In this document: in pieces, positions 1 to 11,800 of the stretch
How the letters are laid out: each line of letters opens with the position of its first letter
Position numbering within the stretch: the stretch's first letter is position 1
Source of the DNA: Thalassia testudinum
Taxonomy: Eukaryota > Streptophyta > Magnoliopsida > Alismatales > Hydrocharitaceae
Direction: 5' to 3'
Length of the DNA: 64,000 nucleotides
Assembly (NCBI GenBank): GCA_037157565.1
Contig: JAZHRO010000024.1
Location: forward strand, 17,924,501 to 17,988,500
The notes under the pieces: generated by a model
What the model was told of the DNA's origin: nothing
Databases searched by the model: none
Seen by the model: only the letters and a program-made list of their open reading frames with translations
Program-made: the position numbers and the translations under genes

Positions 1-2684
1 GCAAGTCTGCAATAGAGGGTTGCCGGTCGAATTCATCATCAAAGGAGGACCTTTCAATTGAAGAAACCACCAAACAAGTTTCAATGTTTTCATTATCCTC
101 CTCAGGTTCCTCAATAAATCCACAATTCTCAAATTTCTTAATCACCTTAAAAATATCCAATTTCATTCGTTGATCCTCAAAGGCAATTTCCATGCTACCG
201 CTTTCATAATTAATGTTGGCCTTAGCGGTAGCCAGGAACGGACGCCCTAGAATGATGGGTGTATTCCTCAGATTTTCAGGTACATCCATGTCAAGGACAA
301 GGAAATCTACAGGAAAATAGAAATCCTTGACCTTAACTATAACATCTTCCATAACGCCTCGCGGATTTGTGACCGAGCGGTCCGCTAACTGTAGCGTTAC
401 TGAAGTTGGCCGAAGTTCACCTAATCGAAACTTCTCGTAAAGAGAAGTCGGAATTAGGTTGATGGATGCACCCAAATCCAAAAGTGCTCTATCAAATGTG
501 TAATCTCCGATGACACAAGAAATCAACGGAGCACCTGGATCTCTCTTTTTCTGAGGGAGGTGGTGCAGGATAACAGAACTGCCTGCTCGGTGAGTACCAC
601 CTTCCTCGGAACAGATTCTCTCGACTTACGCTTTTGTGTACATAAATCCTTTAAAAATCTTGTATAAGACGGTATGTGCTTAATAGCATCGAGGAGTGGG
701 ATATTGATCTCAACATTCTTAAATAGATTCAGAAGCTCCTCATTGCTATCAACAGACTTCTTCTTCTTTGATTTGATCAAGGCTTCAGGAAAAAGAACAT
801 GAGTCAGATCTTTGGAATCAGGTTCCTGAGCCTTGATTTCTTCTCCAAAATTCTCCTCTCTCTTCTCAAGTTCTTTAGGATTCAGAAGATCAGAACAATG
901 TGGTTGTGGATCTTGAGTCTGCTTACCACTCCTCAAGGTGACAGAATTTACAGATGCATAAGAGTTTGGGTCTTGGGGAGGGTTAGGAAAGATTTGAGGG
1001 ACTTGATTAGCCAGGAATTGTGATTTGCAGAAGAAGAATAAGAGGAGAAGGCACCCAGCTCAACCACCTGAGCATGTGCCTGTGGGTCCCTGTGATTTCC
1101 ATACCCATGGGCTTGGTTGCTTGGATTCAGAATATTTCGCGGGTTGGGTACGGGTTAGGATGGTAGAGATCCGGGTTGACGAGAGTTAGCAATAAACCCG
1201 ATCTACAAGTTGTCCAGCGAAGTTTTCATTTGCTACATGAGCTAGAGAATGGATCCTTGCATCTCTATCATTTGCCGATTCAAATCAGCCTGCCCTGCGG
1301 GTTGACAGGCATTCCAAGCTGGCTGATTGACCTGATTTGGAGGCAACTGAGTATATACATGATCCTAACCCATTGGTCGTTGTGGAGCATAGTTGCTAGG
1401 CCGGAATTGGGTCTGTTGCCCTATGTTTTTCCAAGAGAAGTTAGGGTGGTTTGTCCAACCCGGATTATAAGCATTAGAGAAATGGTTGGATCTAACATTC
1501 TCTTGTACAGCACAGACATCCTCATAGGGTGAGGATGGAGAGAAAGGAAAGGAAGGATCAAAAAAACAGGGATCAAAGGCCCCAGTTTGGAACCCGTGAG
1601 GTTCCGAAAAATGCTAAGTCACAGGTTGAGCCGCATCGAGTTGATTCACAAACTCCAGTCCAGAAGGAGCTCGTGAAGAATGGAATCTCGAATTTTGGGA
1701 TTGATTGGATTGAGAGTTGTTCATAGAATTTCAAGCTATCCACTCTTCCATTCTCTTAGCAATCAAGTCTACCTTGTTAAGTTTGTTACAAATCAATTCC
1801 ATATCAAATGAATGAGAGTCATGGAGTTCATTGACATTTGATCTGGGCTGCTAGGACCGGTTAAATGTATCTATGGAGGCATGATTGATTGAATTGTCGC
1901 TCATTTCCTCAAATAAATCATGTGTACTATCTATGTCTTTATTGAGGAAATTACCTCCGCAAGAAGCATCCACATGATTTCTGAGTTGCTCAGTCAACCC
2001 ATGATAGAAGATTTGCACGAGTTGCCATTTCAGCACCTCGTGGTGTGGACACCTCTGCAATAGGTCCTGGAATCGCTCCCAGGCCACATGAAACTGCTCT
2101 CCCGGCCGCTAGGTAAAGGTAGTGATTGCCCGTCTCAAGGCATTGGTATGTCCGATTGGGAAGAATTTCTTTAGAAAGGCCAATTTCAACTCATTCCAAG
2201 TTGCAATTAGTCTTCTTATTGTCCTGTACCAATGTGCAACCTTATCCCTAAGAGAGTGGGGGAAAAGCCTCATGATCATTTGCTCCTCGTTTATGTTTCG
2301 TGCCTTGGTGGTCTGGACCAAAGTGGTCAAGTCCTCCAAGTGCTAAAACGGATCTTCGGAGTCAGGCCCATGATAATGTTTGATCAGGCTTAACACCTGG
2401 GGCTTGATTTCTATGTCACCGGCTGGAATCTGCACATCGGGACGTTCCCCGTAATTTGAAGGATCATAAAAATCCTTCAAGGGCTGAGCGTCCTTCTTTC
2501 TCTGGAACCATTCTTGCATTCTCTACATTTGTTCCAGCCACCTTTGGAATTCTTCTTGTGGATCTCCAGGCAGAGGAGGTTGTTGGTCGGCCATGGGATC
2601 AATTTGACCAAAATCCAATTTGCGCCTCCTACAATACTCTAGTGGTCCTTCCAATCGGGGATTCAATGACCGTCTTCCCAACAT
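1..2684 (-). pseudogene. Athila-like gag-protease pseudogene, truncated by window edge
   Basis: Reading leftwards from an ATG at 2684-2682 (MLGRRS, compare MYGRRS in the intact element), the fragments match the intact Athila polyprotein in order. They are an N-terminal gag stretch, the gag core (2339-2109, with AHWYRT and FLKKFFPIG), the following gag helix region (2087-1851, with ERFQDLLQRCPHH), a linker, the conserved IPLLDAIKHIPSYTRFLK block (936-523) and the start of the protease domain (about 520-1, including the antisense of a [12 protein letters not shown] stretch). Frames change repeatedly and in-frame stops are present. The one near 2343 fits a CAG to TAG change. Protease and everything downstream continue beyond position 1. 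This copy cannot encode a functional polyprotein. Confidence 0.85.
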
Positions 2685-3645
2685 AAACTAGGAGAAGGTC
2701 GGAAGAACTGAGGATAGGGACCCTGCAGCACAACAAAACAAGGTTATCCTTAAGTGGGGTAGCTAAGGATCTACTGACTCCCGAAACCCACCTTAAGATT
2801 GTAAATGATTTACTCTACTTGCGTCTGTTCAATCCAACCAGTTAGAAGGAGGGACTGGGGAGAAGGTTCTTCCTTCGGCTTTCACCTCCGGTTCCTAGTG
2901 TACCCCCAGCCGCGGTCGTTTAATGCTACTCCCCTAGCTAGACATCATATTAATCAGTATAAGTAGGTTAATCAAAGACAATCTCAGACAAGGCCCTGTA
3001 GAGCGAATCAGACCTTAAGGCTAACGTCTACTCAATTTTATTAATGCCTGGGATTGTGGTGCTTATGGAATGTGATGGGCCCTTAAAATGGGTTATGCCC
3101 TTAATGATTGATTGAGAATTGTGTAAGTGCGTGCACAACCAGTATTTTCAAGCAAGATTATTTGTGATGCGTGGATTTTAATGTTCAAATCTTGCTTTAG
3201 TAGCTTTTAGGGTTTAAAATTAGGTTGATTACAATCAAGTTTCGAGGCAAACCAGGTTGTCAAACACGGGTGAAGATTGCTTTCCTTTAAAACCAGAAAG
3301 AAAGTGAAGTGCCTGGAATAGACCTAGATTGAAAACCCTAAGGAGGAGCTACTTGATGAGTTGATTTTAAGTAGAGTGGTGTGGCCCAAACAACTCAAAC
3401 AACTGGCTACAAATGCACTACTAAGTTAGGCACATAAAGATGGTTAACCTAGAATGATTTCTACTCTTTTATGTGTTGCTTTGTGTGTATCGGTTCCACA
3501 GATCAGAACCCGTTGAGTAGAAACAAATCAATTAGGTTAAGTGCCTTGAATGTGGGTGTACATTGTGTGTTTGTTGAAAATTACCCCACAATATTATCTT
3601 TTTGTTATTTTTTTATAAACGATGGTGGAATGAATGTGAGTGAGA
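2685..3645 (-). other. Leader remnant of the old Athila-like element (left part)
   Basis: Noncoding stretch between the gag start codon and the S1 insertion. No credible protein is seen. It continues on the far side of S1 at 19223, where it leads into the primer-binding site, so it is read as the 5' untranslated leader of the leftward-transcribed old element. Confidence 0.6.
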
Positions 3646-4062
3646 ATCCATGTTGGTGCTAGAGCACCACGATCATCTGTTTTGATGATAACAAAACACG
3701 TGTTATTTAACATTTGCACTTGGAGTCTTAAATTTCAGGTCAATTGTAAATGGAGACGTGATTAGACGGAATTCGAGCTCGCATCCAAGACGGATTGGAG
3801 GAGCTTGATGGAGAACAGAAGAGATTCGCAAGGAGCGATATATTGAAGAAGGAAGGAGATGAAGAATAGGATAGATTTCCTTCTCTTGTACTCATTGTAT
3901 TTTTCGTTTCTTTTGTTGCTCTTTATTTTTGTTACTTAGATTCATGTTAAAGAGCCTTAAAGTACCCTAACAGTAGTCCTAGGAACACCGACACAACCCT
4001 AGGATACTTAGGTTTTCTGTAGAAAACTTAGAAAACCAATATAGGGTTCAAATAGCATTTCT

Positions 4063-4459
4063 AGACGTCTAATTCAAAGATCAGACGTCTGATAATGTGT
4101 TTTAAGACGCCTGACTGTTGATTCAGACGTCTGATAACATTTAGGCTGGACTTGTTGTTCTGTTTGATGAAATCAGACATCCATACCTTAGTCCAGACGT
4201 CTTAGAAGACGTCTAATGGACTTGCCAGACGTCCAATTAGTGGACCGTTGGCTGGCTTAGTAGATACTCAAGGATATGACCGTTAGAGCCTTATCAGACG
4301 TCCTTAAGCTTTTCCAGACGTCTGATATATGACCGTTTTGCCTCGGCTGACCCAAAATCTCTTCTCAGAGATTTTCTAGCCATTGCACTCTCTTTGAAAT
4401 CCATTCCACGAAAAAGTAGGTTTCCAGACGTCCAGACATAGTGCCAGACGTCTTATATG
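4063..4459 (+). promoter_or_regulatory. AGACGTCT palindrome array in the U3 of S1
   Basis: Copies of the 8-bp palindrome AGACGTCT, perfect or with one or two changes, recur every 20-60 bp from 4063 up to the Athila insertion point, and resume at 18312-18428. Nine are perfect. Most imperfect ones (AGACGTCC, AGACATCT, AGACGCCT) differ at or next to the central CpG. The array ends about 110 bp before the TATA box at 18538. GACGTC is the C-box type ACGT core known to bind plant bZIP factors; a regulatory role here is inference. Confidence 0.65.
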
Positions 4460-4460
4460 T

Positions 4461-7289
4461 TGAAAACGTCGGTTTTGTATTTGTTATAACGTTGTAGTAA
4501 AGCCGGTTGTTACCAACGTTTCATATAAAAATTTTTTTACTCGAAAAAATGAAAGAGTTCCCGAGGTCGAACTCAGGGAGCAAGTTGTATTCTAGAGATA
4601 TACATGTTTCTTTTACAAAATAAAGAGAGAGGGAAAGAATTTGTTGTGATGTTCTTCTTTCTTTCTCTTTCTTCAGATCTCCTTCTTCTTCTTCCTTGGT
4701 TTCTGCTACGGTGATAATCTTCTTCTGCAATCGTGGTGACCCTCTCTTCTTCTTCCTGCTGTTCCTGCGTTGGTGATGTTTTTCTTTCTTCAGAGCTCCT
4801 TGTTCTTCTTCTTCTTTGGTTTTCTGCCTTGACCTCTCTTCTTCTTCTTCTGCAATCGTGGTGACCCTCTCTCTTTTCCCTTCTTTTTTTTCTTTATGGC
4901 TGCAGAGCTTCTGCCTTCAGCTACTAAGTCTTTCCTTCTTCTTCTTCTGCTTCGGCCGTTGCTCTTCTTTCTTCTTCAGCCTGCCTTCTTTCCTGCTCTG
5001 GCTGCTGTCTTTCCGTCGTCTGACCCGGTGCTTCGACGACTTAACTGAGCATTTGCTACAGTGCAGCTCCTTCTTCTTCGGCCTGCACTTCTTCTTCCGC
5101 GGGTCTTCTTCTTCTTCTTTGGCCTGCACACTTCAGAGTTTTTTTTTCGTCAAGAGGCAAAACCTACTCTACCCTCCCCCCCCCGCGTCTCTCTTTCTCT
5201 CTGAAACCACTCTTGGGAAAGCTCTCCCAGAGCTACCGGGTAATCGGGTTCGGGTCAGGCCCGGGTCCAGGCCCACCGGCGTGCGTGGTGGGCGAGGAGT
5301 GCAGGTCAGTCTAATCGGGTCGGGCCAGGTCCGCGGAGCGTAGTCACGGACGAGGCCGGGTCGGGTGAGAGGGACCTCACCCCGTGGTCAGGAGGCAGAC
5401 AGCATAAGGCACTTTTTGCCTTTATGCGTCTGCGCGCCTCCGAGAAGTTCCGAGGTGGGACTAAATGTCCCACCCCAATTGAGCGCCCGTCGCGGAGGGA
5501 GCAGTGGGCGATCGTGTCTTCACGCGCGGCTTTCGCCCCGTCTGCGAGCCTGGGACGTTTCGCGGAGACTCCCTGCGCAACCTGGGAGTCGAACCTGGGC
5601 GAAGGCGTGCCTGCAGCTGCAGGTGAAGGAGCTCTGCCTGCTCAGTAATGGCGACGGCGGGCGAGTCACCTGGTCACAGAAGAACGGCCTCTCGGCCAAA
5701 TCAGACAGGCGGGGGACCTTCGCCGTGGCACGGCGAAGGTGGTCAGGGGGTCTGCAGGGGGCGAGATGGAGCTAACAGGTCGTCCTAGGTCAAACTGTGA
5801 GCGAAGAAGTGGGTGTGTTCGGTGGATCTGCAGAGGGTGTTTGGTGGGAAGTGGAGGGGCGGAAGAGGATCAGGGTGAGGAGGCGGAGGTTCTGCGGTGG
5901 TCGGCGAGCCGTGTGGGTCGCTGAGGTGATGGGAGCGGCTCGCCGGAGGGTGGTCGGAGGCGGAGAGGATGAGGGTGAACAGGAGCGGTCGAGGGTTTAA
6001 TTGACTAAATTGAAAGCGGGGAAAGAAAGAGGAGAAGAAGGGGAGTAGTTCTAACTTAACTGCAGGGACGAAGGGGGAGGAACAGGGCGACAGTCGTATC
6101 GACTGTCGCCGGAGAAGACGATGCTCAGGGAGAGGGGCGGCGGCGAGCAGAGAGCCGGAGAGGCGCCAGCTGGGTGCGGCGTGGCGCGGGAAGAGCAGGG
6201 GAGGAAGTCTCTGCTGCTGGTATTGCGGCAGAGCGAAGAGGTGGAGGGGGAGGAAGCCGCCGGAGCTGGTGAGCGTCTGCCGGAGGAAGAAGAGAAGAAA
6301 GCTGGGGGTTTTCTCCGTCAGATCCAGGCTGCCCTGGTCGGTGGAGCAGCGGGGGGTATTTATAGGGATGAAACAGGGAGGGAGGCGGAGGGAGACGACG
6401 TGTCTCCCTCGCCGGAGAATGGTCGGAATACGAACCCATACCGTCCGTGCGTTCGCACGGCCGGTATGGTGGGCTACAATGACCAGGGGGGTGCCCCTGC
6501 GACGGCTGACGACGCAGGGCACCCCCGGTATACATGCCAGGTCCTCCACCTCACCCTGCGCGGCGCCATGCTCCGCGCAAGGTCGCCGGAGCATGGTGCT
6601 GGCAGGGTTTTGCAGGAGGGACCTGATTGCAAAGAACGAAGGAGAGTTAGGGGCCAAAATGCGAGGGTTCAAAAGTTGAGGGCCAAAGAGTAAATATATG
6701 AGGACCAAAGTGTAAAGTCGGTCAAGGAGGTTTCTTCTTAGGCTCAAGTTTTTATACATGACTAATTAGGACCTAAGGAATCTGATGGTAAATTTCATTT
6801 TCATATTAAATCTTGTTTGACCGGTCAATTTGCGTAAAGACCCAAATTAAGTTATTAATTGGGCATGGTTCTCAATGTAGGTCAAAATGGGTTCTAAAGG
6901 CCAAATTGAAGGTTCTAAACCCTAGAGATTATTTTTCTATGAATTTTAGAGGGTTTATTCTATTTTTACTTTGCCCCGAACCTTGTGAATTGAAGCGGGT
7001 TGTTTTAGGGTTACAGGTTATCATTTGGTTCCTTGGAAGTGCTGTAGCCCTTGCTAGATCATCTCATCCCACTTTTATTCTTATTAAGCTGTTTTGACCT
7101 GTGTCTGGGCCCTGAATTACCCTGTATGCAGATTATACTGGTAAAATTGCACTTTTACCCCTTATGACTGGTTTTCTTCTCAAACTCAGAATTCTCTGAG
7201 TTAAGCCTTTCCTTGAGATATGTAGGAGCTTTTATCCTTTGTATTGGGTCAAAATGAGCTAGTTATGGCTCATGATGAGGTTCTCATCA
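4461..7289 (-). repeat. 3' LTR of the young Athila
   Basis: 2829 bp, TG...CA, nearly identical to 15477-18306. On the transcribed (minus) strand it contains, in order, U3 with the TATA box CTATAAATACC (6365-6355), then a long GC-rich and purine-rich R-U5. The plus-strand end is the perfect hairpin TGATGAG-GTT-CTCATCA (7273-7289). Open frames inside (for example 324 codons at 5785-6759) have no recognisable domain and are duplicated in the other LTR. Confidence 0.95.
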
Positions 7290-7298
7290 TACCCCCAT
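7290..7298 (-). other. Polypurine tract of the young Athila
   Basis: Minus strand ATGGGGGTA ends directly at the 3' LTR TG. This is where plus-strand DNA synthesis is primed in LTR elements. A longer look-alike, GGGGGGGTA in the same flanking context, lies at 8572-8580. Confidence 0.75.
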
Positions 7299-7751
7299 GC
7301 CTAGCTTTTGCTAGTCCCTTAGCAAAAACTTAAGGTTTCAACCCTTGTTCTAGACCATGAAGTTTTTAATGGTTTTAGATAAGTGCCTTTTTTTATTTGA
7401 GCATAGATTAGGTTAGAATGCTGACCATAGGCCTAAAAGGTACTCTAGTACCAATCAAGATCCAAATCTGTCTAGCCTTAGCCTCAGTCTTTTAGCAAAG
7501 GTTTTTAAGGCCCGCAAGAGCTAACCTAAGGTTTATTGGACTTCGTGGTTAAAGCACCCGTGCTTGAAATGATTTTAGCCCTGGCTCAGTTCGCAGTGCG
7601 TTTTGTAAGAGAGAGATAGAAAGTTTTTCTGTTTGGAGAGTTTTCTCTCTCTTTTTCTTTTTAGTTCTAGCCTAGGATTGGCTTTTCAACACGGTCTGTA
7701 TCAGATTCCTTGCTCCCATCATCAATCCTCAAGGGTTCCTGGCGATCGATG

Positions 7752-7883
7752 CTTCGAGATAGCACCGCCCATGGCAACCCCCGGAACCCTGGCTATTGAG
7801 ATTTCGAGATAATCCCATCCATGGTATTCCGTGGTCGAATCCAGACCCTAGCAATTGACACTTCGAGATAATGCCATCCATGG
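7752..7883. repeat. Three-copy imperfect repeat in the Athila 3' region
   Basis: The motif CTTCGAGATA followed by an NNNCC(A/G)(T/C)CCATGG-like tail starts at 7752, 7802 and 7861 (spacing 50 and 59 bp). Flanking bases (ATTGA) are also shared by the second and third copies. Confidence 0.7.
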
Positions 7884-8571
7884 AATCTGAACCAGCAGAG
7901 TGCTTACATGCCCCCCGTAGGATATGTAAATATCCTAAGAGACAAGCACCGAGGAGATGATATTTTGTTACGCATCTTCGAGGGGATTTCCCGCCTCTCC
8001 GCGCTGGGAACTCGTCCAAATCAACTTGTGTTGATCGGCCGTTCCTATTCTAGGTGTTCTTTTCAGATTTTTGCGATGCTTCTGCGTGATTCTGATTTTT
8101 ACGCTTACTGAACCAGGCTGTGTGTGAGATTAGGGTGCTTAGGTTACTGAGTCCCGTAAACCAAAAATTAGTTAACGAGGCCGAATACTTCCTAAGCCTT
8201 AGACCTAATACTTCAGCTTTTCATTTTCCTCAACCTCTTGAGGAGTGTCCAGATCTTAATGGGTACTAAGAGTCTATTCAAGAATGCCTCAGGTTTGCAT
8301 TCTTACTAATCTTATTGTGCACTTTTCAGTTATTTTCTTGAATGAGGTCTAGAACTTAGGTTAATTCCTTAGTTCCTTACTAATGACTATCACTTTTTCT
8401 CATAATTTTGTGCTCCTTTTTCATTTTGTTTCTTTTCTCCTTCACAAAATTTTCCTTCTCCTCTTCTCCTCTTATTCTTTTTCGAAGAATTTTTTTAATT
8501 TTTATGGTATTTTTTTGGCATATGTGAATTTTTTTGTTTGAAACCTTTTCTTACACGTTTTTGCACTTTCC

Positions 8572-8586
8572 TACCCCCCCATGCCT
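8572..8586 (-). other. Second polypurine-tract-like run in Athila
   Basis: Plus-strand TACCCCCCCATGCCTA at 8572 matches TACCCCCATGCCTA at the true tract (7290), including the bases beyond the C-run. It lies about 280 bp past the gag-pol stop and 1.28 kb inside the 3' LTR. Confidence 0.55.
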
Positions 8587-8849
8587 AAGATTTGCAATGT
8601 CCTCATTGTAACCTAGGGGGTCTTAGTTCATTCCTTAAGACAGAAATTTGGATGAGTGAATGGGTCGGGTTGAATTTTTGCGGACGATTTCAAATCCCAG
8701 ATGCAAACATCTGAGTTGGGGTCGGCTGTCTACAAGGGTGAACTTCGAGTGCTGAAAGGTGTCAGAACAAGTTTCAGGTTTTCAAAGAGAATGACGGGCT
8801 GCCTCCCGTTAAGCGCTGAGTTTTACGCCATCGGCTGGGCGCAATAAGC

Positions 8850-11800
8850 TCAAGGGGAAAGGAGGATATAAGATGCCTCAGCCAAATCAGTAGAAGTTAC
8901 ATCAATGAACGGCTTGAGTCTTTGACCATTCACGATGAAAGGTTCAGAATCGTGGCTGAGTGGGCTGATTTCGATTGCTCCATTTCCAAAAACCTGTCGG
9001 ACCAAATATGGTCCGACCCACTTAGATCTCAGTTTTCCTGGGAAGAGTTTGAGTCGGGCATCAAAGAGTAGGACCTTTTGACCAGGATGAAAGATCTTTC
9101 TCGAGATGTGTTTGTCGTGGAAGGCTTTAACCCGCTCCTTGTAGATTTGCGAGTTCTCGTACGCGTCTATGCGCAATTCATCGATCTCGCTGATTTGGAG
9201 TTTTCTGTGGGTCCCAGCCTTAGAAAGATCTAGATTACAGTTCCGTACTGCCCAATAGGCTTTATGCTCCAGTTCGACGGGAAGGTGGCATGCCTTTCCG
9301 TACACCAGTCTAAAGGGAGACATGCCTAATTGGGTCTTGTGGGCGGTCCTATAGGCCCACAATGCTTCCGGAAGTCGGGACGACCAGTCCTTCCTGTCAG
9401 GTCGAACAGTGACTTGCAGGATTTTCTTGATCTCCCGATTAGACAGCTCAGCTAGACCATTAGTTTGGGGGTGGTAAGGAGTAGAGATTCGGTGAGACAC
9501 CCCATATTTGGTCATCAGTGACCTAAACTGAGCATTTGTGAAATGGGTTCCCCCATCAGAGATTATTGCTCGAGGAATCCCGAACCTTGAGAAAATGTGT
9601 TGATGAATGAATTTGAGAACGATTTTGTGATCACAGGTTCGGGTCGGTATGGCTTCGATCCATTTGGACACGTAGTCCACAGCCAACAGAATGTATTCGA
9701 AACCATCCGAAACAGGAAAGGGGCCCATAAAATCAATCCCCCAAACATCAAAGATTTCGCATACTAGAATCGGTTGCATAGGCATCATGTCGCGATGGCT
9801 CATGTTGCCCAAAGTCTGGCAACGACTGCATGCCTTGCAATGACTGTATGCGTCTTTGAACAGTGTGGGCCAGTAAAAGCCGCACTGGAGGACTTTTGAT
9901 GCGGTTTTATGCCCGGCAAAATGGCCACCGCATGCCTGGTCATGGCAGAAAGAGAGGATATTGTTGACTTCCCCTTCCGGGACACATCTCCGGATGATCT
10001 GATCGGCACCTATGCGGAAGAGGTACGGGTCTTCCCAAATGTAATACTTGGCATCGGAGCGTAATTTGTCTTTCTTGGCCTTCGGCCAATCGGACGGGGT
10101 CTGATGAGATGCCAAGTAATTTACAATATTAGCAAACCATGGGAGGCTAGTACCAATAGTCAGCAGGTGCTCATCGGGAAAATGCTCAGTGATGGGTCCG
10201 GAAGGGTCTATCATTTCAGAAGGCAGACGGGACAAGTGATCAGCTACCACGTTTTGTTTTCCCGCTTTATCGCGAATCTCGAGGTCAAATTCTTGCAACA
10301 GCAAGATCCATCGGATCAATCGAGGTTTCGCGTCCTTCTTTGCAAGGAGATGCCTCACAGCCGTGTGATCCGAGTATATGATGACATGGGAACCCAGAAG
10401 GTACGATCTGAACTTCTCTAGGGCAAATACTACAGCTAGCAGCTCTTTCTCAGTAACTGTATAGTTACGCTGAGCCTCATCGAGTGTTTTGCTGGCATAG
10501 TAAATGACCACAGGTTTCTTGTCATTTTTCTGCCCCAAAACCGCTCCTACAGCGAAGTCGGATGCATCACACATGATCTCAAAGGGTTGAGACCAATCAG
10601 GGGACTGTAGGATCGGGGCTTGGGTGACTCGGTCACGCAGGATTTCAAATGCTTGAGTGCATTCCTTGGAGATTTCGAAGGGAACATCCTTGGAGAGAAG
10701 AGTGGTCAGGGGGCGTGCGATTTTTGAAAAATCAGGGATAAATCGTCGATAAAAACCGACATGCCCTAAAAAGGATCGGATGTCCCTGATCGAGCTAGGC
10801 ATAGGAAGGTGAGAAATCAGATTAACCTTAGCTCGATCCACTTGGATACCTTTCTCCGAAATTGAGTGTCCCAGGACAATTCCCTCAGGCACCATGAAAT
10901 GGCTTTTTTCCCAGGAAAGAACCAAATTCACGTCGATGCACCGCCTGAGTATCTGGACCAAGTGTTGGAGGCAATCGTCGAATGATGCTCCGAAAACTGA
11001 AAAGTCATCCATGAAGACTTCCAGGTACTCACCTACCATATCTGAGAATATGGCAAGCATGCATCGCTGAAAAGTAGCGGGTGCATTGCAAAGACCGAAA
11101 GGCATCCTTCGGAAAGCGTATGTTCCGAAGGGGCAGGTGAATGTGGTCTTTTCTTGGTCCTCAGGATGGATTGCCACCTGGTTATAACCGGAGTACCCGT
11201 CAAGAAAGCAGAAGAACCTATTTCCCGCTAGTTTTTCGAGAATTTGATCAATGAAGGGTAGTGGGAAATGATCCTTCTTCGTGGAGGAATTGAGTCGACG
11301 GTAATCTATACAGACTCTCCACGAGTTGGCTAATCGGGTAGGAATGATTTCTCCGGTCTCAGTCGTTATAGTGGTGAGTCCTGCCTTCTTAGGCACGACC
11401 TGAATTGGGCTCACCCAACGACTATCGGAGATCGGGTAGATGATCCCGGCATCTAACCACTTGATGATCTCCTTTTTCACGACCTCCTGCAGATTGGGGT
11501 TTAAGCGTCTCTGCATTTCACGAGAAGGTCGTGTGCCCTCTTCTGAATAGATATGATGAGTACAATAAGAGGGACTTATTCCAGTCAAATCATCGAGAGT
11601 CCATCCGATGGCTCTTCGATGTTGCTGGAGGACAACAATCAGACTGGTTTCCTGTTCAGGACTGAGGTTGGAATTGATGATCACAGGAAGGGTCTGATTA
11701 GAACCCAAAAAGATGTATTTCAGATGAGCAGGAAGGGGTTTCAGTTCGAGGATGGGGTTTTCAGCAGCAGCGGGTGGTTCAGTATAGATGTGAGGTTCAA

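Larger units (their letters stand above)
7299..8849 (-). other. Noncoding 3' region of Athila between pol and 3' LTR
   Basis: About 1.55 kb downstream of the gag-pol stop. Related elements may carry an env-like frame here. I see none: the longest minus-strand frame (96 codons at 7729-8019) falls on a short internal repeat and has no recognisable domain. The region holds a three-copy repeat (7752-7883), a second polypurine-like run (8572-8580) and T-rich stretches. Confidence 0.6.

Noticed and set aside
4063..4459. Regularly spaced short palindromes resembling a CRISPR array
   Set aside because: The repeat core is only 8 bp, spacing varies from about 10 to 60 bp, the sequence is a plant LTR with a TATA box, and no cas-like genes exist.
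4816..5343. 175-codon plus-strand frame rich in Ser, Phe and Leu
   Set aside because: Produced by the CTT/TTC-rich tract of the LTR. It is antisense to the element and low in complexity, with no conservation at codon positions evident.
5575..5600. Possible tRNA T-arm (GGTTCGACTCC on the minus strand) in the Athila LTR
   Set aside because: A B-box match exists, but the flanking bases do not form a T-stem and no A-box or acceptor stem is present.
5785..6759. 324-codon open frame on the minus strand of the Athila LTR (repeated at 16802-17776)
   Set aside because: It crosses the TATA box, has Pro/Leu/Ser-rich composition from GC-rich DNA, shows no domain, and overlaps several equally open frames on the other strand. 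The duplication simply reflects the two LTRs.
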